Of a DNA stretch of 35,265 bases, positions 14,718 through 21,492 are shown one piece after another. The DNA comes from an uncultured Mediterraneibacter sp. Lineage in GTDB: Bacteria; Bacillota; Clostridia; Lachnospirales; Lachnospiraceae. The notes under the pieces are model-generated. The model did not search any database and was not told the DNA's origin. It worked only from the letters and a program-made list of their open reading frames with translations. The position numbers and the translations under genes were made by a program. Within the stretch, counting starts at the first letter, position 1. Each line of letters begins with the position of its first letter. The DNA lies in NCBI GenBank assembly GCA_934418295.1, contig CAKRWZ010000009.1:1-35265 (forward strand), in the 5' to 3' direction.

Positions 14718-15044
14718 ATGACACAGTTGAATTGTTCCGTACAGACTTGTATGCATAACAGTGAGTGTAAATGTGATCTGGATCAGATCCGGGTAAACGG
14801 AGACCGTGCGACCACGGCAAGGGAGACTTGCTGTGACAGCTTCCGGGAAAGAACCGGAAATGACGGCAAAAACAGAATGGGAGCAGTGGCAGATCTGTTG
14901 ACAGATGTGGAGTGCAAAGCAAAAGGGTGCATGTATAATGATCATTGCCAGTGCAAAGCAGGCAAGATCAGCATCGAGGGCTCCAGAGCCGACCGGGCAG
15001 AAAAAACAGAGTGTGCGGCCTTTGAATGCAGCTGCGGCAGATAA
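14718..15044 (+). CDS. Tandem DUF1540 cysteine-rich protein
   Basis: A 108-residue protein made of two DUF1540 units, about 4-43 (CSVQTCMHNSECKCDLDQI...CCDSF) and about 64-105 (CKAKGCMYNDHCQCKAGKI...CAAFEC). Each unit has the C..C..N..C.C..I.I.G..A spacing typical of the family, which is presumed to bind metal. Function is unknown; the family is common in spore-formers. The ATG at 14718 has a near-perfect AAGGAGG site at seven bases, implying strong translation. It lies 28 bases after the DUF218 gene. Confidence 0.85.
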   Translation: MTQLNCSVQTCMHNSECKCDLDQIRVNGDRATTARETCCDSFRERTGNDGKNRMGAVADLLTDVECKAKGCMYNDHCQCKAGKISIEGSRADRAEKTECAAFECSCGR

Positions 15045-15054
15045 AAACCGGGAA

Positions 15055-15096
15055 AGATCCTAAGTATAAAAGGATCCGGAAATGAAAAGATCCGGG
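15055..15096 (+). other. Pair of small hairpins after the DUF1540 gene
   Basis: GATCCT (15056-15061) pairs with AGGATC (15071-15076), and CCGGA (15076-15080) pairs with TCCGG (15091-15095). They sit right after the DUF1540 stop with an A-rich rather than T-rich tail, so terminator function is doubtful. Confidence 0.3.
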
Positions 15097-15125
15097 CATA
15101 ATAAAAAAGTAAGAATCACAGAATG

Positions 15126-15151
15126 GACGGCGGGGAAAATTCCCTGCCGTC
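15126..15151 (+). terminator. Strong tight stem-loop, probable terminator
   Basis: GACGGCGGGGAA (15126-15137) pairs with TTCCCTGCCGTC (15140-15151) over 12 pairs with one G-T and a two-base spacer, so the real loop is four or more bases. The tail TATTGCGCTGTTTT is only partly T-rich. It probably ends the SEC-C/DUF218/DUF1540 transcript. The rest of the gap to 15231 holds nothing I recognise. Confidence 0.55.
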
Positions 15152-15231
15152 TATTGCGCTGTTTTCGGTTGCCATGCATCCGGAGGAAGCTGCCAGTGGC
15201 AGGTTCTGTAGGTGCATCGTATAGGTTAACG

Positions 15232-15260
15232 TTGCAGTTTTGACAGGAACGCTGTATAAT
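15232..15260 (+). promoter_or_regulatory. Sigma-A promoter of the AI-2E-family permease operon
   Basis: TTGCAG (15232-15237) and a perfect TATAAT (15255-15260) are spaced by 17 bases, 39 bases before the start. A TTGACA at 15240 is too close to the -10 to be used. Confidence 0.65.
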
Positions 15261-15299
15261 AAATCTGTATGAAAATGGAAAGAGAAGGACTGTTGATAA

Positions 15300-16817
15300 A
15301 TGGAAGACATCAAGAAGGTAACATCGGAAAAAAGTGCGGAAAGTACGAAAAATACAGAAAACACAGAAAATACAGAAAACACAGAGAACGCAGAGAACGC
15401 ACAGGGAAACGGGTATTATACAAATAAGCCGAAATTCGGAAAAAGAGGGATATCCAGGCTGCGGCAGCAGTTCAACAAAAGCTTGTCACTGTTTTTGGTG
15501 ATCGCAGCGTCGATTCTTTTTTATTTCGGATTGTTTAAGATGGATGAAATCCATTCTGTGCTGAGCGGGTTTGTGGCAGTGGCAAAACCGGTGATCTACG
15601 GACTGGGTATTGCATTTTTGCTGAACCCTATCGTGAAATGGATGGACAAGATCCTGCGTCCGCGGCTGGTAAAAAAACTTTCCAACGAGAAAAAAGCTTA
15701 TCGGATCAGCCGGGTTATAGGGATTTTGGCAGCAATCACCGTTTTGCTTGCAGTTATCGTTGCATTGTGCAACATGCTGCTTCCGGAGCTGTATTCCAGC
15801 ATCCGTGATATGATCATCCGTGTGCCGAAGCAGCTGACTTCCTTTTTAAATGAATGGAACAGCGTATCAGAAAAAAGTTCTACGATCCACAAGCTGATCG
15901 TCAATGCTGTGGAAGAAGGATCTGTTTATCTGCAGAACTGGATGCGGACGGATCTTCTGCAGAAGACGAACGATATTATGACGAGTCTGACGGCAGGCGT
16001 GATCAGCGTGGTCAAAGAAGTGTTGAACTTTTTGATCGGCATTATCATTTCGATTTATGTTTTGTACAGCAAGGAACTGTTTTCCGCCCAGAGCAAAAAG
16101 ATCCTGTATGCAGTGGCAAAGCCGGATCATGCGAATATGGTGCTCCACATTACCCAGAAGAGCAATGCCATTTTCAGTGGATTTATCAGCGGAAAGATCA
16201 TCGATTCTGCGATCATAGGCGTGCTTTGCTTCCTGGGACTTTCCGTTTTGAACATGCCTTATACACTTTTGGTCAGCGTGATCGTAGGCGTGACCAATGT
16301 GATCCCGTTCTTCGGACCTTATATCGGAGCCATTCCAAGTGCGCTGCTGATCCTGTTGGAAAATCCGCAGAAGGGACTCTACTTCATCATTTTCATCCTG
16401 GTGCTCCAGCAGCTGGACGGAAATATCATCGGACCGAAGATTTTAGGAGATTCCACCGGGCTTTCTGCTTTTTGGGTGGTATTTGCGATCCTGGTATCGG
16501 GAGGTCTGTTCGGCATCGTGGGAATGCTTTTGGGAGTACCGGCCTTTGCGGTCATTTACTATATCGTTACCATGTTGATCAATCATCGTCTGGAGGTCAA
16601 AAATCTTCCGGTGTCTTCGGCAAGCTATGACGAGTTCAGCTATGTAGAATCTGACGGCAGGTATATCCAGTCACCGGAGAAGAAGCTGAAAGAGGAAATG
16701 CAGCAGGCAGAGGAGCAAGAAATAAAAGAAACAGGGATAAAAGAGCAAGAGACAGAAACCGCCGAAAAACAGGCGGATACAAATAAAACCGACGAGAAAA
16801 AAGAGGAAGAGGAGTAA
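15300..16817 (+). CDS. AI-2E family transporter (UPF0118 permease)
   Basis: A 505-residue integral membrane protein of the AI-2E/TqsA/PerM family, which exports small molecules or ions. The substrate cannot be told from sequence, and AI-2 export should not be assumed. An N-terminal cytoplasmic extension carries six three-residue repeats (NTE x4, then NAE and NAQ, residues 18-35). Membrane helices lie at about 60-80, 86-110, 140-165, 228-255 and, in the conserved C-terminal block, 290-420, with GVTNVIPFFGPYIGAIPSA and QQLDGNIIGPKILG as family signatures. The C-terminus (about 455-505) is a Glu/Lys-rich tail. The ATG at 15300 has GAGAAGGA upstream. metA follows after five bases. Confidence 0.9.
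   Translation: MEDIKKVTSEKSAESTKNTENTENTENTENAENAQGNGYYTNKPKFGKRGISRLRQQFNKSLSLFLVIAASILFYFGLFKMDEIHSVLSGFVAVAKPVIYGLGIAFLLNPIVKWMDKILRPRLVKKLSNEKKAYRISRVIGILAAITVLLAVIVALCNMLLPELYSSIRDMIIRVPKQLTSFLNEWNSVSEKSSTIHKLIVNAVEEGSVYLQNWMRTDLLQKTNDIMTSLTAGVISVVKEVLNFLIGIIISIYVLYSKELFSAQSKKILYAVAKPDHANMVLHITQKSNAIFSGFISGKIIDSAIIGVLCFLGLSVLNMPYTLLVSVIVGVTNVIPFFGPYIGAIPSALLILLENPQKGLYFIIFILVLQQLDGNIIGPKILGDSTGLSAFWVVFAILVSGGLFGIVGMLLGVPAFAVIYYIVTMLINHRLEVKNLPVSSASYDEFSYVESDGRYIQSPEKKLKEEMQQAEEQEIKETGIKEQETETAEKQADTNKTDEKKEEEE
15351..15404 (+). repeat. Six 9-bp in-frame tandem units
   Basis: The sequence AAYACAGAA-like 9-bp unit repeats six times with small changes, encoding the NTE/NAE/NAQ stretch at the N-terminus of the permease. 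Such a tract could change length by slippage without breaking the frame. Confidence 0.8.
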
Positions 16818-16822
16818 GGACT

Positions 16823-17758
16823 ATGCCAATCAGAGTACAGAATGATCTGCCCGTAAAAGGAATACTGGAAAGTGAAAATATATTTGTGATGGATGAATAC
16901 CGTGCGACCCATCAGGATATCCGACCCATCCGCATCGGACTTTTAAATCTGATGCCGTTGAAGGAAGACACAGAGCTGCAGATCTTACGCTCCCTGTCCA
17001 ACACACCGCTGCAGGTGGATGTGGTGTTTGTGCGGATGTCGAGCCATGCTTCCACACATACTTCCACCAGCCATCTGAACAAATTTTATGAGTCTTTTCA
17101 GGACATCAAAAAGGAAAAGTTTGACGGCTTTATTATTACCGGAGCTCCGGTGGAGCAGATGGAGTTTGAGGAAGTGGACTATTGGGAAGAGCTGAAAGAG
17201 ATTATGGAGTGGAGCAAGACCAATGTGACCTCCACTCTGCATCTTTGCTGGGGGGCCCAGGCGGGGCTGTATTACCACTTCGGAGCGCAGAAAGTTCTGT
17301 TGCCCGAGAAAAAATTCGGTCTGTTCTGGCATCACGTGCGGAACCGCAAGATTCCGCTGGTCAGAGGCTTTGACGATGTGTTCCTGGCACCTCATTCCAG
17401 ACATACGGAAGTGCCCATGGAAAAGCTGGAAGAGTTGGAAAAGGAAGGCAAGCTGATGATACTGGCGGATTCCAAAGAAGCGGGATTGTTCTTGTGCATG
17501 GCAGAAGAGGGACGGCAGATTTTCGTGATGGGACATCCGGAATACGATCGGATGACTCTGGACAAAGAATACAAACGAGATCTGGGCAAGGGATTGGACA
17601 TCCAGATGCCGATCAACTATTACCCGGACAACAACCCGGCAAACGAGCCGTATCTGACCTGGCGTGCCACGGCAAACAACCTGTATACGAACTGGCTGAA
17701 CTATTATGTATACCAGCTCACGCCTTATGATATGATCGGAACACCGGATTTCAGCTGA
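16823..17758 (+). CDS. metA: Homoserine O-acyltransferase (predicted acetyl-CoA specific)
   Basis: Activates homoserine for methionine synthesis. The 311 residues belong to the MetA family. Cys142 in HLCWGAQAG is the expected nucleophile, and MGHPEYD carries the catalytic His238 and Glu240. Residue 111, in GAPVEQMEFEEVDYW, is Glu; published work on this family assigns Glu at 111 to acetyl-CoA users and Gly to succinyl-CoA users, so homoserine O-acetyltransferase is the better name despite the metA symbol. The ATG at 16823 has GGAAGAGGAG upstream and lies five bases after the permease. No SAM riboswitch or T-box is visible in front of the operon. Confidence 0.95.
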   Translation: MPIRVQNDLPVKGILESENIFVMDEYRATHQDIRPIRIGLLNLMPLKEDTELQILRSLSNTPLQVDVVFVRMSSHASTHTSTSHLNKFYESFQDIKKEKFDGFIITGAPVEQMEFEEVDYWEELKEIMEWSKTNVTSTLHLCWGAQAGLYYHFGAQKVLLPEKKFGLFWHHVRNRKIPLVRGFDDVFLAPHSRHTEVPMEKLEELEKEGKLMILADSKEAGLFLCMAEEGRQIFVMGHPEYDRMTLDKEYKRDLGKGLDIQMPINYYPDNNPANEPYLTWRATANNLYTNWLNYYVYQLTPYDMIGTPDFS

Positions 17759-17773
17759 AAGGAAGGAATAGAT

Positions 17774-18094
17774 TTGATTCTGATTTGTAAAAAATGTAAG
17801 ACAAAGCTGCCGGAGGAGGCAAACTTCTGTTTTCACTGCGGAGTGGCAGTGGGACTGACGGAAGAAGAAAAAAGAGAAAGAAAAGCGAAAAGCGAGCAGC
17901 AGCTCAGATCCATGACCCGGATCGGCAACGCCATTATGGAAGCGCAGATGCAGGCTCAAATGCAGGACGGCGGAATGATGGACATGATGGGAATGATGGG
18001 TATGGATGAAACGAGGTTTCCCAAGACCAAGGAAGCAGAGTTGATGCGGAGAAGAGAAGCATACAAAATGCGGATGCCTCACGATGTGCGGTAA
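17774..18094 (+). CDS. Zinc-ribbon protein with methionine-rich segment
   Basis: A 106-residue protein. The N-terminus is a zinc ribbon (CKKC at 5-8, CFHC at 19-22). A charged helical middle (about 29-55) leads to a Met/Gln-rich stretch, with nine methionines in GGMMDMMGMMGM and the residues before it (about 55-78), and a basic C-terminus. I do not recognise a named family beyond the zinc ribbon. The start is a TTG at 17774 with AAGGAAGG eight bases upstream; there is no early ATG. It lies 15 bases after metA and should share its transcript. The Met-rich segment could be a metal or hydrophobic-interaction site, but that is speculation. Confidence 0.75.
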   Translation: MILICKKCKTKLPEEANFCFHCGVAVGLTEEEKRERKAKSEQQLRSMTRIGNAIMEAQMQAQMQDGGMMDMMGMMGMDETRFPKTKEAELMRRREAYKMRMPHDVR

Positions 18095-18113
18095 GAGGTA
18101 TAAAGATAAGAAA

Positions 18114-18164
18114 AACAGCAGCGGGAACACGAACCTTTCCAGGTTTCCTGTTCCCGCTGCTGTT
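18114..18164. terminator. Strong intrinsic terminator, chiefly for dapL
   Basis: AACAGCAGCGGGAAC (18114-18128) pairs perfectly with GTTCCCGCTGCTGTT (18150-18164), with an inner GAACC/GGTTT pairing. On the minus strand it is followed by TTTCTTATC after the T-rich end of the stem, a good terminator for dapL. It probably also stops the plus-strand metA transcript. Confidence 0.85.
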
Positions 18165-18221
18165 GTCTGATACGGTTTCGTATAGGAATGATCAGATTTT
18201 AAACTTTATTTTACAAACTAT

Positions 18222-19424
18222 TTATTTTGCAAACAAGGTTTTGAAACGGTTCATGGCCTCTACCGTATTTTCGTATTTTCCGAAGGAGGTCAGACGGAAG
18301 AAGTTCTTTCCGTTTTCTCCGAAACCGGCGCCCGGTGTGCCGACCACCTGGATCTCATTTAACAGATAGTCGAAGCAGGTCCATGCGTCCATGCCGTTCG
18401 GGCATTCAAACCAGATATACGGGGAGTGGAGGCCGCCGTAGAAGCGGAAGCCAAGCTCCGTCATGGTGTCAGAGATGACGCGGGCATTGCGCTGGTAGTA
18501 TTCGATGTTTTTGCGGCAGGCAGCGATCCCTTCTTCAGAGAATACAGCAGCTGCGGCGTTCTGGATAATGTAAGCGGTGCCGTTGTACTTGGTAGACTGG
18601 CGGCGGTTCCACATGGCGTGGAGTGACATTTCTTCTCCGTTGGAAGCTTTGAAGACCAGTTCTTTCGGAACGACGGTGTATCCGCAGCGGGTACCCGTAA
18701 ATCCTGCAGTTTTGGAAAGAGAGCAGAATTCAACGGCACATTTTTTCGCGTCTTCAATGGCGTAAATACTTCTCGGAAGCTCCGGGTCGCTGATGAAGGC
18801 TTCATATGCAGAATCAAAAAGGATCACGGCTTCATTTTCCAGTGCGTAATCCACCCATTCCTTCAGCTGTGCTTTGTTGTAGCAGGCACCGGTTGGATTG
18901 TTCGGGGAACAGATGTAGATGATGTCCACATGCTGGCTGTGATCCGGCATCGGCAGAAAATCATTTTCTGCGTTGGCGGAAATGTAAGTGATCTGGTTTC
19001 CGCACATGGTGTTGGAATCCACATAGACCGGATAAACCGGGTCCGGGATCAGGATTACGTTGTCGTGACCGAAAAGTTCGGTGATGTTTCCGGTGTCACT
19101 TTTGGCGCCGTCGGAAATGAAAATATCGTCTGCGCTGACGTCTACGCCGTTTCGTTTGTAATAAGCTGCGACGGCGTCTCTGGTTTTTTCGTATCCCTGT
19201 TCCGGTCCATAGCCCTTAAAGGTGTCGGAAGAACCCATCTCATCTACGCCCTCGTGCAGCGCTTTCAGGACAATGTCGCTGAGTGGAAGTGTAACGTCTC
19301 CGATCCCCAGGCGGATCAGCGGTTTGTCCGGATGAGCTTCTGTGTAAGCCTTGGTCCGGTGTGCGATTTCTGCAAAAAGATAATTGTTTTGCAGTTTCAA
19401 ATAATTTTCATTGAGTTTTGGCAT
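18222..19424 (-). CDS. dapL: LL-diaminopimelate aminotransferase
   Basis: PLP enzyme that converts tetrahydrodipicolinate and glutamate directly to LL-diaminopimelate, bypassing the acylated intermediates of lysine and peptidoglycan precursor synthesis. The 400 residues carry LIRLGIGDVTLPL, FKGYGPEQGYEKTRDAVA, IPDPVYPVYVDSN, CSPNNPTGACYNK, and Lys238 in FCSLSKTAGFTGTRCGY. These are clear DapL signatures. The ATG at 19424 has AAGGAAGG upstream on the minus strand. It has its own promoter and terminator. No other dap gene is in the window. Confidence 0.96.
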   Translation of the reverse strand: MPKLNENYLKLQNNYLFAEIAHRTKAYTEAHPDKPLIRLGIGDVTLPLSDIVLKALHEGVDEMGSSDTFKGYGPEQGYEKTRDAVAAYYKRNGVDVSADDIFISDGAKSDTGNITELFGHDNVILIPDPVYPVYVDSNTMCGNQITYISANAENDFLPMPDHSQHVDIIYICSPNNPTGACYNKAQLKEWVDYALENEAVILFDSAYEAFISDPELPRSIYAIEDAKKCAVEFCSLSKTAGFTGTRCGYTVVPKELVFKASNGEEMSLHAMWNRRQSTKYNGTAYIIQNAAAAVFSEEGIAACRKNIEYYQRNARVISDTMTELGFRFYGGLHSPYIWFECPNGMDAWTCFDYLLNEIQVVGTPGAGFGENGKNFFRLTSFGKYENTVEAMNRFKTLFAK

Positions 19425-19504
19425 ATTCGGAAACCTTCCTTTCTGTGATTTATATGATTGCGATTTATTCGATGTAGGGATTTAAATGGATAAAACCCAT
19501 AGGG

Positions 19505-19534
19505 ATTTTAACACAAATTTCTGCTTTGCGTCAA
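19505..19534 (-). promoter_or_regulatory. Probable promoter of dapL
   Basis: On the minus strand TTGACG (19534-19529) and TAAAAT (19510-19505) are spaced by 18 bases. The leader would be about 75 bases, with no lysine riboswitch visible. Confidence 0.55.
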
Positions 19535-19602
19535 TAAAGGATGCAGTGCGGATCTATATGGAACGCAGCGCAGGCCTGTATGGGATACGGTGCGGATCTG
19601 TG

Positions 19603-19632
19603 TTGTAAGGGAGCGGTGATCTGTGTTACAAT
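19603..19632 (+). promoter_or_regulatory. Probable promoter of the second aminotransferase, with direct repeats
   Basis: TTGTAA (19603-19608) and TACAAT (19627-19632) are spaced by 18 bases. The nine-base word ATCTGTGTT abuts both boxes (19596-19604 and 19619-19627, a 23-base period), each time preceded by GGTG. GTGCGGATCT also occurs at 19546 and 19590. These repeats may be regulator sites. Confidence 0.55.
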
Positions 19633-19668
19633 GGAGAGCAGAAAATTTAGTTAAGGGTGAAGAGAAGA

Positions 19669-20841
19669 ATGAAAATACAGTTTTCAGATATGGTAAACAG
19701 TTTTCAGCCCGGTATTTTTGCCGCGCTGAACGAGAAAAAGGCAGAGTTGCTGGAAAAAGGAATGACCGTCTACAATCTTTCGGTCGGCACCCCGGATTTC
19801 CGGCCGGCGCCTCACGTGATGAAGGCGATGGAAGAGGCCTGCAAAAATCCGGACAATTACAAATATGCGCTGACGGAGATCCCGGAGCTTTTGGAGGCGG
19901 TCCAGTACCGCTACCGGAAACGGTTCGGCGTAGAACTGGAACAGGAGGAGATCATGGCGGTCTACGGTTCCCAGGAGGGGATGTCGCATATCGGCATGGT
20001 ATTTTGCGATCCCGGCGATACGATCCTGATCCCTGATCCCGGCTATCCGCTTTTTGAGATGTGCGGACAGATGGCAAAGGCGGAGATCGTGACCTATAAG
20101 TTAAAAGAAGAAAACGGATATCTTCCGGATCTGGATGCCATTCCAAAGGATGTGCTGGAGCGGGTAAAAGTGATGATTGTGTCTTATCCGCTGAATCCGG
20201 TCTGTGCCTGCGCGCCGGACGAGTTTTATCCGGAGTTGATCCGCTTCGCAAAAGAACATCAGATTTTTATTATACACGATAATGCGTACTCGGATATCAT
20301 CTATACAAGAAAACAGGGACGTTCTTTCCTTTCCTTTGAAGGAGCCAAAGAGGTTGGAGTGGAGTTTTATTCCCTGTCCAAAACCTATAACCTCACCGGC
20401 GCAAGGATTTCTTTCGTGGTGGGCAATGCAGAGGTGATCCGCAAATTTAAGGTGCTTCGTTCTCAGATTGATTATGGGATCTTTTTGCCGGTACAGTACG
20501 GAGCTGTGGCTGCATTGACAGGATCGGACGATTTTGTGGAAGAACAGCGGCAGGAGTATGAGCGGAGGAACCGGCTGCTCTGCAGCGGTCTGAGGGAGAT
20601 CGGCTGGAATGTGCCGGACAGCCAGGGCACCATGTTTGCATGGGGACCGATTCCGAAAAAATATGACACCTCTCTTGGATTTTGTCTGGAGCTGATGGAA
20701 AAGACGGGTGTGATCGTGACGCCGGGAAGCGCTTTTGGCCGGGAGGGAGAAGGCTATGTGCGGTTTGCCCTGGTGATCAATGAGGAAAAGATCCGGGAAA
20801 TGCTGGAAGTGCTCCGTCAGTCCGGGATGTTTGAAGAGTAG
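19669..20841 (+). CDS. PLP-dependent class I/II aminotransferase
   Basis: A 390-residue fold-type I aminotransferase related to the alanine/aspartate/DapL group; the substrate is not clear. Visible features are NLSVGTPDFRPAPHV, AVYGSQEGMSHIGMVFCDPG, IPDPGYPLFEM, the Asn in YPLNPV (where NNPT is usual), HDNAYSDIIY, the PLP lysine at 238 in YSLSKTYNLTGARISF, and a C-terminal GYVRFALVINEEKI. The ATG at 19669 is preferred over a GTG at 19657, since GGTGAAGAG is then upstream. It diverges from dapL; paired regulation is possible but unproven. I would not assign it as a second DapL. Confidence 0.88.
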   Translation: MKIQFSDMVNSFQPGIFAALNEKKAELLEKGMTVYNLSVGTPDFRPAPHVMKAMEEACKNPDNYKYALTEIPELLEAVQYRYRKRFGVELEQEEIMAVYGSQEGMSHIGMVFCDPGDTILIPDPGYPLFEMCGQMAKAEIVTYKLKEENGYLPDLDAIPKDVLERVKVMIVSYPLNPVCACAPDEFYPELIRFAKEHQIFIIHDNAYSDIIYTRKQGRSFLSFEGAKEVGVEFYSLSKTYNLTGARISFVVGNAEVIRKFKVLRSQIDYGIFLPVQYGAVAALTGSDDFVEEQRQEYERRNRLLCSGLREIGWNVPDSQGTMFAWGPIPKKYDTSLGFCLELMEKTGVIVTPGSAFGREGEGYVRFALVINEEKIREMLEVLRQSGMFEE

Positions 20842-20951
20842 AAGTCGGAATGTCTGAAAAATAAAGTTTCGGAATGTTTCCGAAAGAAAACTTCGGAAAG
20901 GTTCAAATCTATAAAAATGAAAATTTGTGACAAAGAGGAGGAAAGAGCAGT

Positions 20952-21386
20952 ATGGAAAAGATCAGGATCAAATATGTCAGCGACGAGATCGAAAAGCTGC
21001 GTTATATAGACGGAAAATCGGACTGGATCGATCTGCGTTCGGCAGAGCATGTGGTCATGAAAAAGGGAGAGTGGAGACTGATCTCCCTGGGAGTGGCCAT
21101 GGAATTGCCGAAAGGATATGAGGCGCATATCGTTCCGCGCAGCAGCACTTACAAAAATTTCGGACTTTTGCAGAGCAACCACTGCGGCGTGGTGGACGAG
21201 TCTTATTGTGCCAATGAGGATGTGTGGAAGTTTCCGGCGCTGGCCGTGCGGGATACAGAGATCCGGGTAAACGACCGGATCTGTCAGTTCCGGATCATGA
21301 AGCATCAGCCGGTCATCGAATTTGATGAAGTGGAAGATCTGGGAAATGCTTCCAGAGGCGGTTTCGGGAGTACCGGGAAGCAATGA
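20952..21386 (+). CDS. dut: dUTP diphosphatase (trimeric type)
   Basis: Hydrolyses dUTP to dUMP and diphosphate, keeping uracil out of DNA and feeding dTMP synthesis. The 144 residues show the five dUTPase motifs in somewhat divergent form: WIDLRSAEHV, VPRSSTYKNFG (62-65 PRSS), CGVVDESYC with the catalytic Asp82, DRICQFRIM, and the glycine-rich SRGGFGSTGK at 134-143. The stretch after motif 3 (ANEDVWKFPALA) is longer than in classical enzymes, as I recall from other Clostridia versions. The ATG at 20952 follows AGAGGAGG. The 110 bases upstream hold a hairpin (20867-20885) and three TCGGAA words, but no clear promoter. Confidence 0.9.
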   Translation: MEKIRIKYVSDEIEKLRYIDGKSDWIDLRSAEHVVMKKGEWRLISLGVAMELPKGYEAHIVPRSSTYKNFGLLQSNHCGVVDESYCANEDVWKFPALAVRDTEIRVNDRICQFRIMKHQPVIEFDEVEDLGNASRGGFGSTGKQ

Positions 21387-21424
21387 AAAGATCGGAAAGA
21401 CAGCTAAACAATAAAAAAGGAATG

Positions 21425-21453
21425 GTATAATTTGACGGCAGCAGGACATTCTA
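21425..21453 (+). promoter_or_regulatory. Forespore sigma-F/sigma-G-type promoter of the spoVAF-like gene
   Basis: GTATA (21425-21429) and CATTCTA (21447-21453) are separated by 17 bases, matching the sigma-F/G pattern (G-N-A-T-A/G and CATNNTA). It lies 39 bases before the start codon. A TATAAT overlaps the -35 element at 21426-21431, but no sigma-A -35 box is placed correctly for it. Confidence 0.65.
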
Positions 21454-21492
21454 ATTTTGATCATTGTCTGAAAAGCAGAGAGGAGAATGTCC

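Noticed and set aside
15239..15260. TTGACA followed by TATAAT before the AI-2E permease
   Set aside because: The spacer is only nine bases; TTGCAG eight bases upstream gives the correct 17.
16985..18130. A 381-codon minus-strand frame opposite metA and the zinc-ribbon gene
   Set aside because: The translated protein is rich in His, Phe and Leu, as expected of an antisense shadow; metA on the plus strand is certain.
20842..20900. Three TCGGAA words and a hairpin after the aminotransferase as a repeat family or terminator
   Set aside because: The stem (20867-20885) has no T-tract on the plus strand and the words are too short to be more than chance.
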